From the NCBI GenBank assembly GCA_948146395.1, contig OX411543.1, positions 69,699,474-69,763,473 on the forward strand: a DNA stretch of 64,000 nt, read 5' to 3'. Origin of the DNA: Fragum whitleyi (lineage: Eukaryota > Mollusca > Bivalvia > Cardiida > Cardiidae). Under the pieces are notes generated by a model. The model worked only from the letters and a program-made list of their open reading frames with translations, ran no database searches and was not told where the DNA came from. Positions 47,207 through 59,000 of the stretch are shown piece after piece (the first letter of the stretch is position 1; each line of letters opens with the position of its first letter). The translations under genes were made by a program, and so were the position numbers.

Positions 47207-49760
47207 GTATATATCGTTTTCACGCCTCCTGTTCCTGTTACGTGTATATTCCTTTGCATCTGAATGAGGAAAAAATAAGCGGTTGGCCTAAAGAGCATAT
47301 ATTAATCTTGCCTATGTGTATAACATGTTGGTTATACTGCGTCATTATAGATTAGATTTCATCAAAGAAGAATCAAAAGTTGCCTTGCATTCAGGATACG
47401 AAAGCGCTCGCCGCGAACAATTTAATAGCGAGCAGTCTATCTTGAGCGCACCGCAACGCAAGCGGGGTCCAAAAATGACCCGGTTGCTAGGCGACCAAAG
47501 TGACTCGACTCAAAGCTTAATCAAAGAAAACACTTTTAGAATTATATAATGAATTAAAAAAAATATTCATAGATTTAGCACTTCAGATGGTAAAATATCC
47601 GAACAAATCAAAAATCGCGAGATTTTCCGAAAAAGATCAGTAACATTGGTAAAGCTATCCGTTTGCTAAGCTAGTCACCTTGCGTCGCTGATAGCCGATT
47701 ATTTCAAGCGCCCATAGCAAGCATAAGTTCAGAAAAGGAAAGCAAGAAAGTTTTCGCTAACGTTTGCAAGCGCTTTGCTTACCTGAATCAGTTTTGACTA
47801 ATGTCTTTGTACGACTCGCTTCGGAAAGATTAACGTCTTAACGTTTTTTGTAAGAGTGTCAGAAATTATTAGCTTATGTGAATTATTTTTCTATACCTAG
47901 CAATTTTAATTTTTATTTGAATGCTTTTTCATTGTCCCTTTTCGCGTAAATACAGCAAAAGTCGCGTGACATAGTTCTCTTTAATTCTTCTTTAATTAAT
48001 AAATGCAGTTAATTACTTTGTGAAATTGACACCAAGCGCGAGCTAAACCACTCAAAATCACTCGCTCACATCTCCAATCATTCATTCCCAACACTCACAC
48101 ACAACATTCAGAAACGCTACAAAACCACTAAAGAGATTGGACCAACAACTGCATTCAAAATTAATATAGCTAGACAAAAGCACAATTTCACTAAAATAAT
48201 TGAAATTATAAGGGTGATGCAAAACCCTTGGGTGACACTCTTTCGAACATGTTATGATATCTTTTTTTCAATGAAAAAACAAGACTTTAATGGACTTCGC
48301 TATTTCTATGGAAACGAAATAATAATTCTTCTAAATACGAAATAATTTTTATGCCGTTAACTCCTTTCCTATATTCTTCAAACTTAAATTAGCCTACGCA
48401 TATGTATGATATGTTTTTTTTCTGTTATGCAATGAATTCACCTAGCATTTTCAATAGCTTTTCGATTATTGTCGTTCATTTATTGGTGAGAGAAAAATGA
48501 TGCGTGTCAGATGGTAATGGTTATATAAAAGTTGTGCGCGACAGGGCTACACGTTACTAACTGAGCTAGAAAATATGGATGGGTATAAAAAATACAGTCT
48601 TTGTCAGGTTTTTGGTAAAGTGCGGAACAGTATATTTCTCTCAAATGGCCCTTTTGGGTCATAGCAACTATACCTCGTTCGCCTTCTTTCGGCTTATATT
48701 TTAAAATTTATTCCATTTATTGTAATGACTTGAATATTCGTAATAAATATTGTGTTTGTAAGTTTAATCTTATTTTTTGAAAAACTAAGCTAAAATCGAA
48801 TGAGAAACAGATTTTTGACGCTTTCCAGTGTGTTAACAAGATTTCTAGGGTGACTATCATTAGGTAATTTCACCACAAACCAGTGCGCTTACCAATTAAA
48901 ATCCATTTTTGAAGATCAAGTGGTATGAGACATTTAATCTGGTACCATCATACCGTTGGTGATATCCCATACCATGGTATCATGCGCGAAAGAGATTATC
49001 CAAACCAATCAATTCTAAAGCATTCACTTATCGTCTTATATTATTCATTGGAGAAAAAAGAATAATGTTTCGCTTTATAGTGTGAAATCCATATACATAG
49101 ATATTCATCTCATTGTGTGACGTTGTTATTATACTTCTTTGAATTCAAACAGCACGATTATCACTTTCCATCCTCGTTTTTGTGTGTTTGTATGTTTTGG
49201 GTTTACCGCCACTTTTAAAAATCTTGAAGTTATATCGCGGCGACTGGAACACCTAAATATCGACTCATGATGTTTCCCACACCATTACTATCATTTCATC
49301 CTTTCCCAGTCATCAGCTGCTATCCCACATAAGTCTTCGATAATCAACCATCGTTTCGATCTCAATTAAACAATACTTTTGTGATCTTTCCAGTATACAT
49401 GTGCTTACTTACAGAAAAAGTCTGAATAACTATGTTCTTGAGTGATGAGTCTGTAATCGTTTTTTATGACAAATTTCAAATGTGAGTTCCTGTAATATGT
49501 ATTGATATACTTAGGCTGTAGAAAGAATGACGATATTTGTATGGAATCATATAGGTTAATGTAAGTATTTATTAATAGCTGTGTGTCGTATTTATCCTTG
49601 TTTATCCGTATCATTATTATAAATTAAAGATCTAACGTAACTCAATCGCCCGTGGTCGCTTCATACGTATCGCGGAGTAGCAAACAACTCTTCGTCATTC
49701 AGACGCCTTTTTAGACACAAATGAATATACATGATCAGTAACAAAACAGATGCTACAAAA
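47207..49760. other. Middle of the inverted-repeat element, no clear gene
   Basis: AT-rich with one richer patch (47400-47500, AGCGCTCGCCGCGAACAA). The 77-codon frame at 47316-47549 has no recognisable domain. A diverged tRNA-SINE tail (TTATATCGCGGCGACTGGAA and CATCAGCTGCTATCCCACAT) lies at about 49200-49350. Palindromic GGTACCATCATACC / CCATACCATGGTATCATG text is seen near 48940-48980. Confidence 0.5.
49200..49350 (-). mobile_element. Old, diverged tRNA-SINE fragment
   Basis: TTTACCGCCACTTTTAAAAA, TATATCGCGGCGACTGGAAC, CATCCTTTCCCAGTCATCAG and CGATAATCAACCAT follow the SINE order with many changes. It is the most diverged copy in the window. Confidence 0.65.
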
Positions 49761-50016
49761 CCGATATTGGCAAAGAAAGGGAAATACGATTTCACGAGAT
49801 TCAACGTCCTATGAACGTTTTAAAGATCGCATTTATGAAGACAAATATTCACACGGAATTGGACAACTTGTTCAAATGTATTATGGGCATAACGGTATAA
49901 ATAAGTGCTATAATTTACGGGATTGGTTTGAATATGCTCCTAAATTAATCATCGAGCCTTTACAAGCTGAAATGTACAGAAAATGCTCCGTTAACGGTTA
50001 TTACACGATCGTTTAG
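49750..50016 (+). CDS. 88-codon open frame in the right inverted arm, unknown product
   Basis: It runs from ATG at 49750 to a TAG at 50014-50016 and lies almost entirely in the right arm. The protein is balanced in composition (FKDRIYEDKYSHGIGQLVQM, then NGINKCYNLRDWFEYAP), unlike the low-complexity chance frames nearby. The left-arm copy keeps most of the text but has a stop in place of a Tyr codon. I recognise no family. It may be an exon or remnant of a protein of the mobile element. There is no upstream promoter or splice evidence. Confidence 0.3.
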   Translation: MLQNRYWQRKGNTISRDSTSYERFKDRIYEDKYSHGIGQLVQMYYGHNGINKCYNLRDWFEYAPKLIIEPLQAEMYRKCSVNGYYTIV

Positions 50017-50529
50017 GGAGAAATAGAGATGATTTTAAGGTAGGTGTCGAGTTATAAGAAATTCTTTTAACTCTGGTGTCGATTTCCAAACGCTAAAAAT
50101 TCAGGGGGTGTCTTGTTATCATATTTTCCGCTACCCAGGCCCATAAAAGTACTAATATCTTCGCTTTATGTTGATCTTTCGCCGAGAAATTTGGTATGCG
50201 TGTAGAGGATACATAAATGCTCTTAGCCAATTACAAACAAAGATAATAGTCAGGTTGTTTGACAAAGAATTAATGACAAACCTAAAAAACAAGCAAAGTC
50301 AATCACTCCTAGGACAAGAACTAGCTCATTTTGCTTAGTTGTTATCCTATCCTTTTGTTTCGTAAAAGAAGAACTATTTATCTCGACAGTGATACTAAAA
50401 TTGAAATGAAAACGATTATTTTTGCTTACAAATAAGTCAAAAACTTTGTCCACCGTTAGTTCCGAATTGGAAAAATCGATCAGGTATCCACGAACCTGCT
50501 GGTGTCGGCGTGGCACGTTATACCCTGTG
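49761..50529 (-). repeat. Right arm of the long inverted repeat
   Basis: Inverted partner of 46456-47206. The match fades just inside 49761 (CCGATATTGGCAAAG against CTTTACTTATATCGG). Confidence 0.88.
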
Positions 50530-50770
50530 AAAACAGCACTTGGTGTCGTTTTTTTTTAAAGCACATTGTCATTTTTGTAAAACGTCAAAAATAATGATTC
50601 AATAATTTAAGAATTTTCATAACCATAAACTTCTGCACCATATAGCAGAATCGGTACTACCATACTTGCAACTGCATATCGAATGTAAGCGTTTTAATTT
50701 CTTTAGAACACTAAACATAGCTTTTCTACCTTGTTCTAAAAGGTGAGTTTATGATTAACAATAAAAGTAT
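50530..50770 (-). pseudogene. LINE ORF2 segment between RT and C-terminus
   Basis: On the minus strand: LEQGRKAMFSVLKK, then after a frame change VVPILLYGAEVYGYEN, a stop and IIESLFL, then TPSAVF at the edge of the inverted-repeat element. The order QGRKAMF ... PILLYG.EV.G.EN is the usual one after the RT domain of these LINEs. It continues at 46455 on the other side of the insertion. Confidence 0.72.
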
Positions 50771-50924
50771 TGTGTGTGAAAGTTACATCGAAGTATAAAT
50801 TGCGCGCGATAATGCTATCATTGACACTTTTGTACCGATATATTCTCAAGGTAGTGCAGGTTACTTATCGAATATGTAAACTACCTGTAATAATCTGATA
50901 TAATAGAAATAAAATCCGTGACGT

Positions 50925-51008
50925 ATGTAAATGACTGCGATGGCTCAGTGGATACGCATGCCAGACTATTATCTGATTATTACATAAACGCTCCCGGTTC
51001 CTATCCTG
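50925..51008 (+). repeat. tRNA-like sequence, plus strand
   Basis: TGGCTCAGTGG resembles a pol III A box and CGGTTCCTATCCTG a B box, about 55 bp apart. The stems do not pair well, so it is a tRNA-derived SINE head or tRNA fossil, not a working tRNA. Confidence 0.4.
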
Positions 51009-51494
51009 TCAGCACCAGCAATGATTTTTATTGTTGTTTCAAGAAAATTAATTTTTTAGACCAGCAAATACACGCTGATAAATTTCTATTCTATGCATTT
51101 CCTATAAATTTCTATACATGTATTATACATGTATGATTAAATATACGGGATACTACATTTCGGAGAAAGCGATTTCAATTCTATGCGATAAAACATCGAA
51201 TTATGAAACAATTGCCGTTGGTCTGAAATCGTTTTGGCAATTGCATTCAATTTACAAGAGTGCGATCTTTAAAATATTGAATCGTCTATTTGTCAAATCG
51301 TACTTTCAGCGTATTTGTAAGCTCGGCTTTATATTCATCTCAACGTTAAAGTTAATATATCATAGATCTTTTCAATCTAAAAAATACAAAAATAGTGCAG
51401 ACAATTGAAGCATTTTTCAAAATCGGCACAACATTTAACATAATTCAAAGGAATGATATTTAATTATAAATTGGAAAAAAATATCACTTTTATG
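51009..51494. other. AT-rich insert between two tRNA-like sequences
   Basis: The 96-codon plus-strand frame at 51118-51408 has no recognisable domain. The palindrome ACATGTATTATACATGTATG lies at 51116-51135. Confidence 0.35.
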
Positions 51495-51575
51495 TCGCGA
51501 TGCAGGATCGAACTTGGTCCGCTTGCTCAATATTCTGTGGTCCTTATCCACTCGACTACGCAACTGCGATAAACA
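51495..51575 (-). repeat. tRNA-like sequence, minus strand
   Basis: On the minus strand TAGTCGAGTGG fits an A box and AGTTCGATCCTG a B box. The acceptor arms match poorly. It faces the tRNA-like sequence at 50925 in inverted orientation. Confidence 0.4.
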
Positions 51576-51609
51576 AGTGTATGTTTTTTAGTATCATAAA
51601 GACAACTCA

Positions 51610-51775
51610 TTAACATGAACATTATTTTCAACGTCATCATCAAAAAGCAAGTGTACATCATCTGTCAAATCAGACAGACCATCAAATCCATGAGAAATAA
51701 AATCTACAAGATCATTCAAAAATAAGGAGAAAAGTATTGGTGATAAATATTTCGGAAAAGGCCATCCGCTGCTCC
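51610..51775 (-). pseudogene. LINE reverse-transcriptase fragment
   Basis: One minus-strand frame reads YLSPILFSLFLNDLVDFI, then HGFDGLSDL and HLLFDDD. LSP(I/L)LFSL(F/Y).NDL is the block before the YADD box in non-LTR reverse transcriptases, and DDD may be a worn form of that box. Only about 55 residues are readable. It is upstream, on the same strand, of the pieces at 50530 and 45854, consistent with one interrupted LINE copy. Confidence 0.65.
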
Positions 51776-53080
51776 GGCGGTATTAACCTATCATTGTGTG
51801 TCTGAATGCTTGTACCTATTACGTCATTGCTTTGATTAAACTGTAATTTATTACGCCTACTTTTTGAATACATTGCTAAAACTCGACAAATGTACCTAAG
51901 TTTACCTTCATTTCAAGCATTCCGCTTAATCTTTCGGAACATCCCTCGTAGTAAGGGTTTAAAAACAAAGTCTGTTGCTTTTGTTTTAATGATATAAAGA
52001 AACAACGCAGAAACAACGCAACTATTATTTGAAACCGAAAATGATGTTTTCTGGCCTCAGCAATGATTTTAAAATAAAACCCACTACTCAAAGTTTGCTA
52101 AGCAACAACACTTTTTTTTAATACTATAATTTCACGAAAAAAATGAAATTTGATTATAAGAATGTTGAAAAATGGTCGATTGTTATCAGTTTATCTAATT
52201 TTAAGAAGAAAAATAAAGCTTTATAATGATAAGAAGACTTTAAATGTAGACCCATTAGGGAGACCATAGAATTGGTCTGATTTCCTGTAAATTAAAAAAA
52301 TGGAATTTGACCAAAAAGGGTGTTCTTTCAATTGGATTTCGCTCAATAACGAGTATGAGAGCCGGCACTGTCAATAACGGCCTGGCAGAACCTCTGACAC
52401 TCCTGATTAAGGTGGAAGAGGACAATAGCGTTTATAGAGATGAATGCATATATATTGGTATCTATTTAAACGTCGTGTTAGCGCGATCTTAACGATGTAT
52501 ATTTTCTAACGTTCAATTTAGAATTAACGTTACCATGGCATCGTTGAATTGACGATTTCATGCGTTTTTTAAACATGACCTTACGCGTTCTAAATCGCAT
52601 ACTATGACCGTAATTAATGTGATTCAATTCAATGGAATATACCAAAATGAGGTTGAATGAATTGTGAACATTAGCGTGTAATTAGAACATTGTTATATTT
52701 AAAGATAGATACACGAAATTGATTTAAAGTTAAATTTTCAATTTTTTGCGGCCGGAAAAATAGTTTTAAACTTATTTTTTGAAAAATTGTCCCGATGATT
52801 TTTTTTACCGTACTGAATTTCTACAAATCGGGATCAAAGTTAAGTACCCTAACTTCGAAATTTAATAAAAGACAAACAATGTACGACTAAAAATTCGCTT
52901 AATTCTTTTGACAGACCCCACAAAAAGTTTTTGATTGATTTCTGTATATAGAAAATAAAATGTCAAAACGATTCTTCGTTTTTTCACAAACATGCATTTA
53001 GTTTTCCCCATTTTATTTGATTTGTTATGACTGCACCCTCAAATAGTCTTTGAACGTGCTAAAAATGGTTACGTCATAAA
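51776..53080. other. No gene seen
   Basis: Unique-looking AT-rich flank of the satellite. Open frames of 60-71 codons lack domains. AACGTTAACGTTACC-like and GTTAACATTAG text is unremarkable. Confidence 0.4.
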
Positions 53081-56000
53081 CGAATGTCTAATGTCTAATT
53101 GAAGTATTTAGACATTCGAAAAAGGGTTCGGTCGAATGTCTAAACGAATGTCTAATGTCTAAATAAGGCATTTAGACATTCAAAACAGGGATCGTTCGAA
53201 TGTCTTTTCGAATGTCTAATGTCTAATTTGGTCATTTAGACATTCAAGCACGTGTTCGATCGAATGTCTAAACGAATGTCTAATGTCTTATTAAGGCATT
53301 TAGACATTCGAGAGAGGGTCTTATCAAATGTCTACTTGAATCTCTAATGTCTAATTTGGCCATTTAGATATTCAAGCACGTGTTCGATCGAATGTCTAAT
53401 CGAATGTATAATGTCTAATTCAGGCATTTAGACATTCAAAAGAGGGTTCGGTCGAATGTCTTAACGAATGTCTAATGTCTAATTCACGCATTTAGACATT
53501 CAAACTAGGGTTCTGTCGAATGTCTAAACGAATGTCTAATGTCTAATTCAGTCATTTAGACATTCAAAACAGGGATCGATCGAATGTCTAATTGAATGTC
53601 TAATGTCTAATTTGGTCATTTAGACATTCAGGCACGTGTTCGATCGAATGTCTTATCGAATGTCTAATGTCTAATTCGGGCATTGAGACATTCAAAAGGG
53701 GGTTCGTTCGAATGTCTAATCGAATGTCTAATGTCTAATTTGGTAAAAAAGACATTCAAGCACGTGTTCGATCGAATGTCTAATCGAATGTCTAATGTCT
53801 AATTCAGGCATTTAGACATTCGAGAGAGGGTTCGGTCGAATGTCTTAACGAATGTCTAATGTCTAATTGAGACATTAAGACATTCAAACGAGTATTCGGT
53901 CGAATGTCTAAACGAATGTCTAATGTCTAATTGAGACATTTAGACATTCAAATGAGGATTCGGTCGAATGTCTAAACGAATGTCTAATGTCTAAATGAGG
54001 CATTTAGACATTCGAGAGAGGGTTTAATCGAATGTCTAATCGAATGTCTAATGTCTAATTCAGGCATTTAGACATTCAAAAGGGGGTTCGGTCGAATGTC
54101 TGAACGAATGTCTAATGTCTAATTGAGACATTTAGACATTCAAACGAGGATTCGGTCGAATGTCTAAACGAATGTCTAATGTCTAATTCAGGCATTTAGA
54201 CATTCCAGAGAGGGTTAAGTCGAATGTCTAATCGAATGCCTAATGTCTAATTTAGGCATTTAGACATGCAAAACAGGAATCGATCGAATGTCTTATCGAA
54301 TGTCTAATGTCTAATTTGGTCAATTAGACATTCAAGCATGTGTTCGATCGAATGTCTAATCGAATGTCTAATGTCTAAGTCAGGCATTTAGACATTCAAA
54401 TCAGGGATCGTTCGAATGTCTAAACGAATGTCTAATGTCTAATTCAGACTTTTAGACATTCAATCGAGGATTCGGTCGAATGTCTAAACGAATGTCTAAT
54501 GTCTAAATGAGACATTAAGACATTCAAACGAGTATTCGGTCGAATGTCTAAACGAATGTCTAATGTCTAATTCAGGCATTTAGACATTCAAAAGGGGGTT
54601 CCGTCGAATGTCTTAACGAATGTCTAATGTCTAAATGAGACATTTAGACATTCAAACGAGGATTCGGTTGAATGTCTAAACGAATGTCTAATGTCTAAAT
54701 GAGACATTTAGACATTCAAACGAGGATTCGGTCGAATGTCTAAACGAATGTCAAATGTCTAATTCAGGCATTTGGACATTCAAAAGGGGGTTTGGTCGAA
54801 TGTCTAAACGAATGTCTAATGTCTAATTGAGACATTTAGACATTCAAACGAGGATTCGGTCGAATGTCTAAACGAATGTCTAATGTCTAAATGAGGCATT
54901 TAGACATTCGAGAGAGGGTTTTATCGAATGTCTAATCGAATGTCTAATGTCTAATTCAGGCATTTAGACATTCAAAAGGGGTTCGGTCGCATGTCTAAAC
55001 GAATGTCTAATGTCTAATTGAGACATTTAGACATTCAATCGAGGGTTCGGTCGAATGTCTAAACGAATGTCTAATGTCTAAATGAGACTTTTAGACATTC
55101 AAACGAGGATTCGGTCGAATGTCTAAACGAATGTCTAATGTCTAAATGAGACATTTAGACATTCAAACGAGGATTCGGTCGAATGTCTAAACGAATGTCT
55201 AATGTCTAATTCAGGCATTTAGACATTCAAAAGGGGGTTCGGTCGAATGTCTAAACGAATGTCTAATGTCTAATTGAGACATTTAGACATTCAAACGAGG
55301 ATTCGGTCGAATGTCTAAACGAATGTCTAATGTCTAAATAAGACATTTAGACATTCAAACGAGAATTCGGTCGAATGTCTAAACGAATGTCTAATGTCTA
55401 AATGAGACATTTAGACATTCAAACGAGGATTCGGTCGAATGGCTAAACGAATGTCTAATGTCTAATTCAGGCATTTAGACATTCAAAAGGGGGTTCGGTC
55501 GAATGTCTAAACGAATGTCTAATGTCTAATTGAAACATTTAGACATTCAAACGAGGATTCGGTCGAATGTCTAAACGAATGTCTAATGTCTAAATGAGGC
55601 ATTTAGACATTCGAGAGAGGGTTTTATCGAATGTCTAATCGAATGTCTAATGTCTAATTCAGGCATTTAGACATTCAAAAGGGGTTCGGTCGCATGTCTA
55701 AACGAATGTCTAATGTCTAATTGAGACATTTAGACATTCAATCGAGGGTTCGGTCGAATGTCTAAACGAATGTCTAATGTCTAAATGAGACTTTTAGACA
55801 TTCAAACGAGGATTCGGTCGAATGTCTAAACGAATGTCTAATGTCTAAATGAGACATTTAGACATTCAAACGAGGATTCGGTCGAATGTCTAAACGAATG
55901 TCTAATGTCTAATTCAGGCATTTAGACATTCAAAAGGGGGTTCGGTCGAATGTCTAAACGAATGTCTAATGTCTAATTGAGACATTTAGACATTCAAACG

Positions 56001-59000
56001 AGGATTCGGTCGAATGTCTAAACGAATGTCTAATGTCTAAATAAGACATTTAGACATTCAAACGAGAATTCGGTCGAATGTCTAAACGAATGTCTAATGT
56101 CTAAATGAGACATTTAGACATTCAAACGAGGATTCGGTCGAATGGCTAAACGAATGTCTAATGTCTAATTCAGGCATTTAGACATTCAAAAGGGGGTTCG
56201 GTCGAATGTCTAAACGAATGTCTAATGTCTAATTGAAACATTTAGACATTCAAACGAGGATTCGGTCGAATGTCTAAACGAATGTCTAATGTCTAAATGA
56301 GGCATTTAGACATTCGAGAGAGGGTTTTATCGAATGTCTAATCGAATGTCTAATGTCTAATTCAGGCATTTAGACATTCAAAAGGGGTTCGGTCGAATGT
56401 CTAAACGAATGTCTAATGTCTAATTGAGACATTTAGACATTCAATCGAGGATTCGGTCGAATGTCTAAACGAATGTCTAATGTCTAAATGAGACATTTAG
56501 ACATTCAAACGAGGATTCGGTCGAATGTCTAAACGAATGTCTAATGTCTAAATGAGACATTTAGACATTCAAACGAGGATTCGGTCGAATGTCTAAACGA
56601 ATGTCTAATGTCTAATTCAGGCATTTAGACATTCAAAAGGGGGTTCGGTCGAATGTCTAAACGAATGTCTAATGTCTAATTCAGGCATTTAGACATTCAA
56701 AAGGGGGTTCCGTCGAATGTCTTAACGAATGTCTAATGTCTAAATGAGACATTTAGACATTCAAACGAGGATTCGGTTGAATGTCTAAACGAATGTCTAA
56801 TGTCTAAATGAGACATTTAGACATTCAAACGAGGATTCGGTCGAATGTCTAAACGAATGTCAAATGTCTAATTCAGGCATTTGGACATTCAAAAGGGGGT
56901 TTGGTCGAATGTCTAAACGAATGTCTAATGTCTAATTGAGACATTTAGACATTCAAACGAGGATTCGGTCGAATGTCTAAACGAATGTCTAATGTCTAAA
57001 TGAGGCATTTAGACATTCGAGAGAGGGTTTTATCGAATGTCTAATCGAATGTCTAATGTCTAATTCAGGCATTTAGACATTCAAAAGGGGTTCGGTCGCA
57101 TGTCTAAACGAATGTCTAATGTCTAATTGAGACATTTAGACATTCAATCGAGGGTTCGGTCGAATGTCTAAACGAATGTCTAATGTCTAAATGAGACTTT
57201 TAGACATTCAAACGAGGATTCGGTCGAATGTCTAAACGAATGTCTAATGTCTAAATGAGACATTTAGACATTCAAACGAGGATTCGGTCGAATGTCTAAA
57301 CGAATGTCTAATGTCTAATTCAGGCATTTAGACATTCAAAAGGGGGTTCGGTCGAATGTCTAAACGAATGTCTAATGTCTAATTGAGACATTTAGACATT
57401 CAAACGAGGATTCGGTCGAATGTCTAAACGAATGTCTAATGTCTAAATAAGACATTTAGACATTCAAACGAGAATTCGGTCGAATGTCTAAACGAATGTC
57501 TAATGTCTAAATGAGACATTTAGACATTCAAACGAGGATTCGGTCGAATGGCTAAACGAATGTCTAATGTCTAATTCAGGCATTTAGACATTCAAAAGGG
57601 GGTTCGGTCGAATGTCTAAACGAATGTCTAATGTCTAATTGAAACATTTAGACATTCAAACGAGGATTCGGTCGAATGTCTAAACGAATGTCTAATGTCT
57701 AAATGAGGCATTTAGACATTCGAGAGAGGGTTTTATCGAATGTCTAATCGAATGTCTAATGTCTAATTCAGGCATTTAGACATTCAAAAGGGGTTCGGTC
57801 GAATGTCTAAACGAATGTCTAATGTCTAATTGAGACATTAAGACATTCAATCGAGGATTCGGTCGAATGTCTAAACGAATGTCTAATGTCTAAATGAGAC
57901 ATTTAGACATTCAAACGAGGATTCGGTCGAATGTCTAAACGAATGTCTAATGTCTAAATGAGACATTTAGACATTCAAACGAGGATTCGGTCGAATGTCT
58001 AAACGAATGTCTAATGTCTAATTCAGGCATTTAGACATTCAAAAGGGGGTTCGGTCGAATGTCTAAACGAATGTCTAATGTCTAATTGAGACATTTAGAC
58101 ATTCAATCGAGGATTCGGTCGAATGTCTAAACGAATGTCTAATGTCTAAATAAGACATTTAGACATTCAAACAAGAATTCGGTCGAATGTCTAAACGAAT
58201 GTCTAATGTCTAAATGAGACATTTTGACATTCAAACGAGGATTCGGTCGAATGTCTAAACGAATGTCAAATGTCTAATTCAGGCATTTGGACATTCAAAA
58301 GGGGGTTTGGTCGAATGTCTAAACGAATGTCTAATGTCTAATTGAGACATTTAGACATTCAAACGAGGATTCGGTCGAATGTCTAAACGAATGTCTAATG
58401 TCTAAATGAGACTTTTAGACATTCAAACGAGGATTCGGTCGAATGTCTAAACGAATGTCTAATGTCTAAATGAGACATTTAGACATTCAAACGAGGATTC
58501 GGTCGAATGTCTAAACGAATGTCTAATGTCTAATTCAGGCATTTAGACATTCAAAAGGGGGTTCGGTCGAATGTCTAAACGAATGTCTTATGTCTAATTG
58601 AGACATTTAGACATTCAAACGAGGATTCGGTCGAATGTCTAAACGAATGTCTAATGTCTAAATGAGACATTTAGACATTCAAACGAGGATTCGGTCGAAT
58701 GTCTAAACGAATGTCTAATGTCTAATTCAGGCATTTAGACATTCAAAAGGGGGTTCGGTCGAATGTCTAAACGAATGTCTAATGTCTAATTGAGACATTT
58801 AGACATTCAATCGAGGATTCGGTCGAATGTCTAAACGAATGTCTAATGTCTAAATAAGACATTTAGACATTCAAACAAGAATTCGGTCGAATGTCTAAAC
58901 GAATGTCTAATGTCTAAATGAGACATTTTGACATTCAAACGAGGATTCGGTCGAATGTCTAAACGAATGTCTAATGTCTAATTCAGGCATTTAGACATTC

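Larger units (their letters stand above)
46456..50529. mobile_element. 4.07-kb element with about 760-bp terminal inverted repeats
   Basis: The left arm 46456-47206 and the right arm 49761-50529 are inverted copies at roughly 80-90% identity by eye. The outer ends are CACAGGGTATAACGTGCCAC and its complement. Next to the ends lie AGAAC and AAAAC, a possible worn 5-bp duplication. The element sits inside a LINE whose reading order continues on both sides, so it is an insertion. The 2.55-kb middle has no convincing gene. Long arms recall Foldback-type or Polinton-type ends, but no transposase, integrase or polymerase was seen, so the family is open. Confidence 0.82.

Noticed and set aside
47316..47549. 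77-codon frame in the middle of the inverted-repeat element
   Set aside because: No domain, no homologous arm copy and no splice or promoter support.
46456..50529. Polinton/Maverick identity for the long inverted-repeat element
   Set aside because: Polintons carry polymerase, integrase and capsid-type genes over 15-20 kb; none is visible here, and the ends do not start with AG.
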